The notes under the pieces are model-generated. The model saw only the letters and a program-made list of their open reading frames with translations. It searched no databases and was not told where the DNA came from. From Cellvibrio sp. (lineage in GTDB: Bacteria; Pseudomonadota; Gammaproteobacteria; Pseudomonadales; Cellvibrionaceae), in assembly GCA_003524365.1 (NCBI GenBank), contig DQHS01000277.1, forward strand, positions 13,687 to 30,522: a stretch of DNA of 16,836 nt, written 5' to 3'. The number at the start of each line of letters is the position of its first letter. The stretch's first letter is position 1. Positions 6,818 to 13,291 of this stretch are shown here, piece after piece. The translations under genes and the position numbers were made by a program.

Positions 6818-7852
6818 ATGAAAACAGCAAAAAAAAGAAGTTCAGATAAGAAAATAACCCTGGTTGATGTGGCCGATGCATCGGGTGTTAGTGCAATCAC
6901 CGTATCCCGGGTAATAAACCAGCCCGAAAAAGTATCTGAATCCCTGCGTATTCAGGTACAAAAAGCCATTGATGCACTCGGTTACATACCCAATCAGCAT
7001 GCTAGCTCTCTCGCCTCCTCCAAATCCAAGGTGATAGGCGTTGCCATTCCATCATTGAGTAACATCGTATTTAACGAGGTGTTGCGTGGAATTTATGACG
7101 TGATGGGTGCGGCTGGATACAAAGTGCTATTGGTAGATACCCACTATTCCCCGCTCGAAGAGGAAAAAATGGTGCGTACGCTACTGAGCCAATCCCCAGA
7201 GGGATTGATCATCACTGGCGGCGATCAGACCAAAGCCTGCCAAAACTTTCTGCACAAAGCCCGTATCCCGATCGTACAAATCATGGAGCTGCTCGCCGAT
7301 CCTATCGATATGAATGTCGGGTTTGCTCATGGTCGTGCCGGGTTTGATGTGGTCAAGCATTTATTGGGGCAGGGTTACGAGCGCATTGGTTTTATCGGCG
7401 CGCGCATGGACCCCCGTGTGCAACAGCGTATGCAGGGTTACAAATTAGCGCTTGAGCAAGCGGGTAAGTTTGAAAAAAGTTATATCGTCACCACCCCCGA
7501 GCCTTCATCAATTGGTGTGGGCGGGGAATTATTTAAAAGTTTGATGGCGTCAACCAGCGGTGTTGTTGATGCAGTGTTTTGCGTGAACGACGACTTGGCT
7601 CTCGGCGCATTGTTTGAGGCGCAGCGCATGAACATTCGTGTTCCGCAAGATATGGCGATATGTGGATTTAATGATATCGAAGCCGCAGCCTACGTGAATC
7701 CGTCCTTAACCAGTGTTTCGGCCGGTCGTTACGAGATGGGGGTCAAGGCATCCGAGATGATTATCCGGGTGTTGAATGACAAGCCGATTGAATCCAAGAA
7801 AGTCGATTTGGGATATGAAATTAAGAAGCGGGCTTCGACCAGCCGCCTGTAG
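6818..7852 (+). CDS. gntR: LacI-family transcriptional repressor, GntR (gluconate repressor) type
   Basis: A 344-residue DNA-binding repressor. From ATG 6818 the LacI helix-turn-helix is at 13-34 (ITLVDVADASGVSAITVSRV), followed by the third helix and hinge (LGYIPNQHASSLASSKS). A periplasmic-binding-protein-like effector domain (about 61-340) follows, with VIGVAIPSLSN, GLIITGGDQT, IGFIGARMDPR and DAVFCVNDDLALGALFEAQR. The last two segments and PQDMAICGFND closely resemble E. coli GntR, so gluconate is the probable inducer. The frame is open from ATG 6779, but that start has no ribosome-binding site and would leave almost no divergent promoter space; 6818 also has only a weak site, so the start is uncertain. 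The symporter begins 41 bp downstream with no terminator between, suggesting autoregulated cotranscription. A cellobionate effector cannot be excluded. Confidence 0.88.
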   Translation: MKTAKKRSSDKKITLVDVADASGVSAITVSRVINQPEKVSESLRIQVQKAIDALGYIPNQHASSLASSKSKVIGVAIPSLSNIVFNEVLRGIYDVMGAAGYKVLLVDTHYSPLEEEKMVRTLLSQSPEGLIITGGDQTKACQNFLHKARIPIVQIMELLADPIDMNVGFAHGRAGFDVVKHLLGQGYERIGFIGARMDPRVQQRMQGYKLALEQAGKFEKSYIVTTPEPSSIGVGGELFKSLMASTSGVVDAVFCVNDDLALGALFEAQRMNIRVPQDMAICGFNDIEAAAYVNPSLTSVSAGRYEMGVKASEMIIRVLNDKPIESKKVDLGYEIKKRASTSRL

Positions 7853-7893
7853 CCCTGTTTATTTGCATAATAATTCCATAATGAGGTTTTGTT

Positions 7894-9516
7894 TTGATTA
7901 GTCGCAATAGTGATCGTTTGGCCAAATTAACTTGGCGCGAACGCATCGGTTACGGATTGGGTGATGCCGGGTTCAATTTCTACTGGGCAATTATCGGCTC
8001 CTATCTGGTATTTTTTTACACCGACGTATTTGGTATAGGTGCGGCGGCAGCGGCGACCATGATTACCGTCACTAAAGTTATCGATGCTATCACCGACCCT
8101 ATCATGGGGGGAATCGCCGACCGTACTAATACTCGCTGGGGTAAATTCCGGCCGTATTTACTTTGGGGCGCACTCCCGATGATGGGGGCGGGCATTTTAA
8201 CCATGAGCACTCCGGATCTGGATGAGACGGGCAAGTTGATCTGGGCTTACGCGTCTTACTGTTTATTAATGCTCTGTTACACCGTGTTGAATATGCCTTA
8301 CAACTCGCTTTCTGCGGTGTTAACTGCTAACACGCAAGAGCGTAATAAACTCAACAGTACGCGGTTCTTTTTTGCTTACTTCGCGAGTATTTTTGTGGGT
8401 GCGGCCACACCGGAATTGGCGGAGTATTTTGGCAATGGCGATCGTTACAGCGCCCGCGGTTGGCAAATGACGATGGTTATCTACTCGATCATTGCCAGCT
8501 GTTTGTTTGTAGTGACTTTTTTGACTACGCGTGAACGAATCCAGCCGTCTTTAGCCCAGGAAAAAACCAATCCATTGAGTGATCTTAAGGATCTTTTCAC
8601 CTGTCGCCCATGGCTGGTGTTATTTGTATTGGCTCTGGTTTTTATGATTACCATGACATTGCGTGGAAGTTCAGCGGCCTATTATTTCCGTTATTTTGTT
8701 GAGCGTCCCGATTTGCTCGGAAACTACATAGGTTTGCAAATGGCGGGGCTGATGGTCGGTGCGATGTTTGCGTCAACGGTCACCAAATATATTGATAAGC
8801 GCAAATTGATGATGTCCTTGTTGTGCGTGGTAGCGGTTTTGTCGATTGCATTTACCTTTGTGCCCAAGCCCCACAGCAACGGTGTGTTGGATATAGCGTC
8901 GAATGAAGTTCAACTCGATGCGGGAAAATTACTTGGCCAGCCGCATGCTGATGGTGATACCTATCAATGGCTGCGTCACGACAAAATTTTCTGGATTATT
9001 AAAGAGCGTGTTCCGTTGGCAGAAACCGGCCCGAGTTTGAATTTGGTCGATGCTAAAGGCCAAGTGATCAGTGTGATGCGCACTAGTGGAGATGGGGCTG
9101 TGCACGACAGCGCAGAGTTGCCCAAAGAAATTATTTGGATGTTTGTGCTGAATATTCTGATCAGTATCGCGCTGGGCTTTAAACCGCCGATTACGTGGGC
9201 AATGTATGCGGATGTTGCTGACTTTAACGAGTGGAAAAATGGTCGCCGTGCAACGGGTATGACATTTGCGGCAACGACTTTCTCGCAAAAAATTGGTAGC
9301 GCAATTGGTTCGGCATTGATGCTGTCGGTGCTGGCGGTGATGGGCTATCAAGCAGGTCAAATGCAGGACGGCGCTTCGCTCGATAGTATTGTGTATATGC
9401 AAACTCTGGTGCCTGGATTGTTCGCCTTACTGACTGCCCTATCGCTGATTTTTTACAATCTGACTGATGCAAAAGTGGAAACTATTCAACAGGATCTTGA
9501 GGCTCGTCACTCGTAA
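7894..9516 (+). CDS. GPH-family (MFS) sugar:cation symporter, putative cellobionate importer
   Basis: A 540-residue inner-membrane transporter with about 12 predicted helices. Family features are the N-terminal LTWRERIGYGLGDAGFNFYW, VIDAITDPIMGGIADRT with WGKFRPYLLWG in the first cytoplasmic loop, and MYADVADFNEWKNGRRATGM before helix 11. TTG 7894 is the start: TGAGG lies 7 bp upstream and no ATG fits the conserved N-terminus. GPH symporters are usually about 450-500 residues. This one is longer because of a hydrophilic stretch of about 89 residues (324-412) between helices 9 and 10, predicted to face the periplasm. It lies between a GntR-type repressor and a GH94 phosphorylase. The substrate is therefore inferred to be cellobionate or another cellulose-derived disaccharide; the family also carries melibiose, lactose, xylosides and glucuronides. 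Confidence 0.88.
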   Translation: MISRNSDRLAKLTWRERIGYGLGDAGFNFYWAIIGSYLVFFYTDVFGIGAAAAATMITVTKVIDAITDPIMGGIADRTNTRWGKFRPYLLWGALPMMGAGILTMSTPDLDETGKLIWAYASYCLLMLCYTVLNMPYNSLSAVLTANTQERNKLNSTRFFFAYFASIFVGAATPELAEYFGNGDRYSARGWQMTMVIYSIIASCLFVVTFLTTRERIQPSLAQEKTNPLSDLKDLFTCRPWLVLFVLALVFMITMTLRGSSAAYYFRYFVERPDLLGNYIGLQMAGLMVGAMFASTVTKYIDKRKLMMSLLCVVAVLSIAFTFVPKPHSNGVLDIASNEVQLDAGKLLGQPHADGDTYQWLRHDKIFWIIKERVPLAETGPSLNLVDAKGQVISVMRTSGDGAVHDSAELPKEIIWMFVLNILISIALGFKPPITWAMYADVADFNEWKNGRRATGMTFAATTFSQKIGSAIGSALMLSVLAVMGYQAGQMQDGASLDSIVYMQTLVPGLFALLTALSLIFYNLTDAKVETIQQDLEARHS

Positions 9517-9534
9517 GTGTTACCGCTTTAACCC

Positions 9535-9564
9535 AGCGCCGCGTTGCGGCGCTTTTTATTTTTT
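9535..9564 (+). terminator. Intrinsic terminator between symporter and phosphorylase genes
   Basis: AGCGCCGC-GTT-GCGGCGCT is a perfect 8-bp GC-rich stem with a 3-nt loop, followed by TTTTATTTTTT. It ends the repressor-symporter transcript or lowers read-through into the phosphorylase, whose ribosome-binding site begins about 25 bp later. No convincing promoter fits in the remaining gap. Confidence 0.85.
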
Positions 9565-9600
9565 GCCCTCGTAATAATTTGTTTTCGACAGGACATCTTC

Positions 9601-11967
9601 ATGACTAACGCGCTACTGAATCCCAGCCAGGCTGGCGAACGCTATGATTTGTTAACACCTACTGCTATGCCGCGCGCTGCCGGATTTTTATGGAATCAGC
9701 AGATGATGATTCAGGTAACCTGTCGTGGTTACGCAGTCGCGCAATTTATGCAGCCAGAACCGGCTAAATACGCCTATGCACCGAATCTGGAAGCAAAAAC
9801 ATTTATGCAGCCGGAGCAGCCCTACTATGCTCACCATCCGGGTCGTTTTTTTTATATCAAAGATGAAGAAACAGGTAGGATTTTTTCTGCGCCTTATGAG
9901 CCGGTGCGTGCAGCTTACGAAGATTATTCCTTTTCTGTTGGCAAAAGTGATTTGCAATGGGCGATTGAGTGCGATGGCATTCGCGCTGAACTGATGCTAT
10001 CCCTGCCGGTAAAAGATGTGGTTGAGTTGTGGCAATTGCGTGTGATTAACAATTCCGGGCGCGCACGCAAACTGAGTGTCTATTCCTACTTTCCTGTCGG
10101 TTATATGTCCTGGATGAATCAGTCGGCGGAATACCGGGCTGACTTGGGTGGTATTGTTGCCACCTGTGTTACCCCTTATCAAAAGGTCGCCGATTACTTT
10201 AAAAATAAAAATTTCAAAGACAAAACATTTTTTCTGCATGAGGTTAATCCGGTTGCGTGGGAAACCAAACAGGAAACCTTTGAGGGTGAAGGTGGATTGC
10301 ATAATCCAACGGCGTTGCAAGCTGACCGGCTTTTATGTGGTGATGCGCGCTACGAAACGCCTGCGGCGATAGTGCAGTACCGTTTGGAAATGCCGGATCA
10401 GGCTCAGCAAGATTACCGTTTTATTTTTGGCCCAGCATTTGATGATGCTGAAATCGCAAAGCTGCGCGATACCTATTTAAGTGCGGCGGGTTTTGCTAAA
10501 GCGCAGGCGGATTACGCGGCCTACATCGCCACTGGTAGAGGTTGTTTGCAAATAGAAACTCCGGACGCTGAGCTGAATAATTTTGTAAATAATTGGTTGC
10601 CGCGCCAGGTGTTTTACCATGGCGATGTGAATCGGTTAACTACCGACCCGCAAACGCGTAATTATCTGCAAGATAATATGGGTATGACCTTTATCAAGCC
10701 CGAAGTTACTCGCGCAGCGTTTTTGCATGCACTAGGTCAGCAGGAAGAGTCGGGCGCTATGCCGGACGGTATATTATTGGCGGAAGGTGCGGAGCTGAAA
10801 TACATCAACCAGATCCCACATACCGATCACTGTGTGTGGCTCCCGGTATGCTTAAAAACCTATCTTGATGAAACTAATGACTACGCCATTTTGCAAGAAA
10901 TGGTGGCGGGGTACGATGGCAAAACGCTTTCCGTTTTTGATCGCATTTCCAATGCCATGCGTTGGCTGTTGCAGGCGCGCGATTATCGTGGCTTGAGCTT
11001 CATTGCGCAGGGCGATTGGTGTGATCCGATGAACATGGTGGGTTACAAAGGTAAAGGTGTCTCCGGTTGGTTGTCGGTGGCAACGGCTTATGCGTTGAAT
11101 TTATGGGCAGATGTTTGCGCGAAAAAATCCTTAACGGATTTGCAGCAAGAATTTCTTGCAGGCGCGAAAGAAGTGAATGCCGCTGTGAATAAATATCTGT
11201 GGGATGGCGAATGGTTTGGACGCGGAATTACCGACGATGATGTGGTGTTTGGCATCAGCAAAGATAAAGAGGGACGCATCTTTTTAAATCCACAGAGTTG
11301 GGCGATCTTAGGTGGTGCGGCGAGCGCAGAGCAGCGCAAAAAAATGATCGCTGCGGTCGAACAACAATTAGAGACGCCCTATGGCGTCACCATGCTCGCA
11401 CCTGCTTACACCGCAATGCGCGATGATGTTGGTCGCGTCACTCAAAAGCATCCCGGCTCTGCGGAAAATGGCTCGGTCTATAATCATGCGGCGATATTTT
11501 ATATCTACAGTTTATTTACCATCGCCGAAAAAGATCGCGCCTATAAACTGTTGCGCCAAATGATTCCCGGTCCAACTGAAGCGGACTATCTACAGCGCGG
11601 ACAATTGCCGGTGTATATCCCCAATTATTATCGTGGCGCCTATCATCAGTATCCGCGCACGGCGGGGCGCTCGTCTCAACTGTTTAATACGGGGACTGTG
11701 TCCTGGGTTTATCGCTGTCTGGTTGAAGGTGTGTTCGGGTTGCAGGGCGGTGAAAAAGGCTTGTGCATCGCACCGCAATTGCCATCAGATTGGCCAAGTG
11801 CATCAGCTGTAAGAAAATTCCGTGGAGCTGAGTTTCATGTTTCCATTAAGCGTGCAAATGTAGGCGCGACCGAGATTCGCTGTGATGGTGAGTCGCTCAG
11901 CGGCAATTGCATTGAAAATATTCAAGCAGGGCATCAGTATTTTGTGCAGGTATTGATCCCATATTAA
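9601..11967 (+). CDS. GH94 glycoside phosphorylase, probable cellobionic acid phosphorylase
   Basis: A 788-residue cytoplasmic inverting phosphorylase. Predicted reaction: cellobionate plus phosphate gives alpha-glucose 1-phosphate plus gluconate (EC 2.4.1.321). ATG 9601 is chosen for AGGA 7 bp upstream; a longer reading would start inside the terminator. The N-terminal beta-sandwich (about 1-270) joins an (alpha/alpha)6 catalytic domain. The general-acid aspartate is D472 in QGDWCD (the GDWND motif of the family). Other conserved segments are YLQDNMGMTF, EGAELKYINQIPHTDHCVW, PGSAENGSVYNHA (618-630) and GRSSQLFNTGT (689-699). R612 and K616, just before PGSAENG, form an R-x3-K pair; the characterised Saccharophagus cellobionate enzyme uses an arginine and lysine here to hold the gluconate carboxylate (from memory). 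Gluconokinase and a GntR-type repressor nearby support an aldonate product. Cellobiose, cellodextrin or laminaribiose phosphorylase are less likely alternatives. It is the last gene of its operon. Confidence 0.85.
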   Translation: MTNALLNPSQAGERYDLLTPTAMPRAAGFLWNQQMMIQVTCRGYAVAQFMQPEPAKYAYAPNLEAKTFMQPEQPYYAHHPGRFFYIKDEETGRIFSAPYEPVRAAYEDYSFSVGKSDLQWAIECDGIRAELMLSLPVKDVVELWQLRVINNSGRARKLSVYSYFPVGYMSWMNQSAEYRADLGGIVATCVTPYQKVADYFKNKNFKDKTFFLHEVNPVAWETKQETFEGEGGLHNPTALQADRLLCGDARYETPAAIVQYRLEMPDQAQQDYRFIFGPAFDDAEIAKLRDTYLSAAGFAKAQADYAAYIATGRGCLQIETPDAELNNFVNNWLPRQVFYHGDVNRLTTDPQTRNYLQDNMGMTFIKPEVTRAAFLHALGQQEESGAMPDGILLAEGAELKYINQIPHTDHCVWLPVCLKTYLDETNDYAILQEMVAGYDGKTLSVFDRISNAMRWLLQARDYRGLSFIAQGDWCDPMNMVGYKGKGVSGWLSVATAYALNLWADVCAKKSLTDLQQEFLAGAKEVNAAVNKYLWDGEWFGRGITDDDVVFGISKDKEGRIFLNPQSWAILGGAASAEQRKKMIAAVEQQLETPYGVTMLAPAYTAMRDDVGRVTQKHPGSAENGSVYNHAAIFYIYSLFTIAEKDRAYKLLRQMIPGPTEADYLQRGQLPVYIPNYYRGAYHQYPRTAGRSSQLFNTGTVSWVYRCLVEGVFGLQGGEKGLCIAPQLPSDWPSASAVRKFRGAEFHVSIKRANVGATEIRCDGESLSGNCIENIQAGHQYFVQVLIPY

Positions 11968-11987
11968 ATTGCTTGATCTATCATTTT

Positions 11988-12035
11988 CACACAATAAAAA
12001 AGCGCATCAGAACAAATGCGCTTTTTTATTGTGTG
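11988..12035. terminator. Strong bidirectional terminator between phosphorylase and MaoP-like genes
   Basis: A perfect 20-bp stem (11988-12007 with 12016-12035) around the 8-nt loop CAGAACAA. The GCGCAT core is flanked by an A6 run on one side and T6 on the other, so it can stop the converging phosphorylase and MaoP-like transcripts. Confidence 0.92.
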
Positions 12036-12054
12036 CCTTGCGGTAAGTGCGAGA

Positions 12055-12465
12055 TTAATCTGTTTTTGCCGTTTTCTTGGGGGCTTTTGCCTTGGCGGGT
12101 TTTGTTGCTGACTCAAGAGTCTCAGGTTCCTCTGTGCTAACGGGTTCAGTAGCTTTAGCTTTAGTCGCCTTAGCTTTGCTTTTGCTTGGGGCAGATGCCT
12201 GACGCGCTTTTACAATAGAGAGATATTTAACCCAAGCTTGTTCAATGGGGCTTTTGGGCGCACTCTGGTTTGCGATCACTTTGAGAATGTGCAGATCATC
12301 TGCAGTTGGGTCAGAGACTTCGTCCACTGAGAGGGCGTTGACCAATACGCCCTGTTTGCGTATCAGGCGTGCCTGTATATCCGAGAGGCCACCTTTTTCA
12401 AATCCATCGGGAAAGTTAACAGCATCCTGAAAAGTTTGTTTCAGGTAGTGGTCACGCGGCAGCAT
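12055..12465 (-). CDS. MaoP-like DUF413 protein with lysine/alanine-rich C-terminal tail
   Basis: A 136-residue protein. Residues about 8-89 match the DUF413/MaoP (YifE) family: a phenylalanine-rich start with FPDGFEKGG (cf. YPRGFSRHGD in E. coli), an ARLIRKQG helix, a segment with proline-threonine and acidic residues, and SPIEQAWVKYLSIVK (cf. TEAERVWSKYMTRIK). In E. coli MaoP works with the maoS site in organising the Ori macrodomain of the chromosome. Residues 90-136 form a low-complexity tail rich in lysine, alanine, proline and threonine (KSKAKATKAKAT, KPAKAKAPKKTAK) with an acidic patch between, like bacterial histone H1-type tails and absent from E. coli MaoP. The start has GGAG 8 bp upstream. 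It has its own terminator and is probably monocistronic. Family assignment is good; the chromosome-organising role in this organism is inferred. Confidence 0.75.
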   Translation of the reverse strand: MLPRDHYLKQTFQDAVNFPDGFEKGGLSDIQARLIRKQGVLVNALSVDEVSDPTADDLHILKVIANQSAPKSPIEQAWVKYLSIVKARQASAPSKSKAKATKAKATEPVSTEEPETLESATKPAKAKAPKKTAKTD

Positions 12466-12705
12466 AGAGTATCTCCATTATTAGTATGTGCACTTCAGGG
12501 TTAGGCGCTAACCGCTAACAACCGCGTCCTTGTTGTAGGTTGCTTACTGTTGATGCCGCCCCAAGCCCAGCTCTTTTGTTGTGGTATCGGAAAAGGGTTC
12601 CGAATAAAAGTTGCTGCCGAAGATAATCTGTTTTTGTGACAGTGTATAGAGCTAAGATTATGCTTTGTGGTGCCTATGGCCTTGTTTTGGCTAAATTGCT
12701 GGCAT
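12466..12705. other. Intergenic region between maoP-like gene and rpsT terminator
   Basis: No gene is supported here. It contains the inverted repeat GGTTAG-GCG-CTAACC (12499-12513) upstream of the MaoP-like gene and a small hairpin, TCGGAA-AAGGG-TTCCGA (12587-12603), with no T-run. A MaoP-gene promoter should lie near 12470-12530 on the minus strand, but no convincing -35/-10 pair was found. Confidence 0.4.
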
Positions 12706-12734
12706 AAAAAAACCGGCATAAGCCGGTCTTTTTT
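12706..12734 (-). terminator. rpsT intrinsic terminator
   Basis: ACCGGC-ATAA-GCCGGT stem-loop (12712-12727) immediately downstream of rpsT. On the minus strand it is followed by a run of seven T's (A's at 12706-12712 on the plus strand); T's on the other side also make it potentially bidirectional. Confidence 0.88.
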
Positions 12735-12756
12735 ACGCTTGAAACCAAATGGGCGA

Positions 12757-13026
12757 TTAGGCTGCTGCCAATGCCTTGATTTTAGCGTTCAAGCGGCTCT
12801 TGTGACGAGCCGCCTTGTTCTTGTGAATCATGCCTTTGTCAGCGATACGGTCGATCACTGCCACAGCTGAAACATAAGCAGCTTGCGCAGCAGCTTTGTC
12901 GCCAGTTGCGATGGCGCTCAGCACTTTCTTGAGGTAAGTACGCCCCATAGAGCGCATGCTTGCGTTGTGCTTGCGAGCTTTTTCATTTTGACGCGCGCGT
13001 TTTTTGGCTTGGGGTGTATTTGCCAC
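12757..13026 (-). CDS. rpsT: 30S ribosomal protein S20
   Basis: An 89-residue, lysine/arginine/alanine-rich primary 16S rRNA-binding protein of the small subunit. The N-terminus MANTPQAKKRARQNEKARKH, the central MRSMGRTYLKKV and the C-terminal GMIHKNKAARHKSRLNAKIKAL are characteristic of S20, and the length matches the family. The start codon is GTG (13026-13024), with AGGAG 7 bp upstream. E. coli rpsT also uses a non-AUG start (UUG), which is linked there to its autogenous translational control, so the weak start may matter here too. The gene has its own promoter and terminator and is monocistronic. Its divergent neighbour is a Ser/Thr kinase rather than the murJ-ribF genes commonly found beside rpsT in gammaproteobacteria. 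Confidence 0.97.
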   Translation of the reverse strand: MANTPQAKKRARQNEKARKHNASMRSMGRTYLKKVLSAIATGDKAAAQAAYVSAVAVIDRIADKGMIHKNKAARHKSRLNAKIKALAAA

Positions 13027-13093
13027 CTTAGTGCTCCTATAGATAAATTCTGGACAAAACTGTCGAAAAGGGGTCGGGATTCAAGGACGCGAC

Positions 13094-13121
13094 ATTATGC
13101 CGTGTTCGATTTTTTTGTCAA
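13094..13121 (-). promoter_or_regulatory. rpsT sigma-70 promoter
   Basis: On the minus strand TTGACA (13116-13121) is a perfect -35 box, followed after 16 bp by CATAAT (13094-13099), a 5/6 -10 box. Transcription should start near 13087, giving a leader of about 60 nt before the GTG. Strength and position fit a ribosomal protein gene. Confidence 0.8.
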
Positions 13122-13291
13122 CCGAAGAAACAGGTATCTTTTACTTGAGTTGGTACTTTTGCGAAAAGCCAACTTATTTTGCTCAATCCCTTTTCTCCAG
13201 AGGGCTACAGACTAGCGTGGCATGCAGCAAAACCGGCTGTCGTGTTAGTATTCATGCTTATAAATACGCCAAAAACTCAGAGGATTTTTGC

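Noticed and set aside
7859..7873. TTATT-TGCAT-AATAA inverted repeat between repressor and symporter
   Set aside because: AT-only arms of 5 bp are expected by chance, there is no T-run and no resemblance to the operator candidate.
8929..9472. Long open frames on the minus strand inside the symporter gene
   Set aside because: They are antisense to well-conserved symporter codons, have no ribosome-binding sites and encode low-complexity, His/Arg-rich sequence without recognisable motifs.
9544..9600. Longer phosphorylase start with a hydrophobic N-terminus resembling a signal peptide
   Set aside because: That stretch encodes the intrinsic terminator and its T-tract; a good ribosome-binding site precedes ATG 9601, the GH94 N-terminus aligns from there, and the family is cytoplasmic.
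12631..12655. CTGTCAC-like half site (Pho-box-like) downstream of rpsT
   Set aside because: Only one heptamer matches, about 11/18 overall, with no gene in a position to be controlled from it.
13259..13264. TATAAA as a promoter -10 for the kinase gene
   Set aside because: No acceptable -35 box lies 15-19 bp upstream; kept only as an unproven possibility.
13097..13291. Kinase frame open 65 codons further upstream
   Set aside because: It would begin inside the rpsT -10 box, has no ribosome-binding site and no kinase-like sequence; GTG 13292 has GAGGA at proper spacing.
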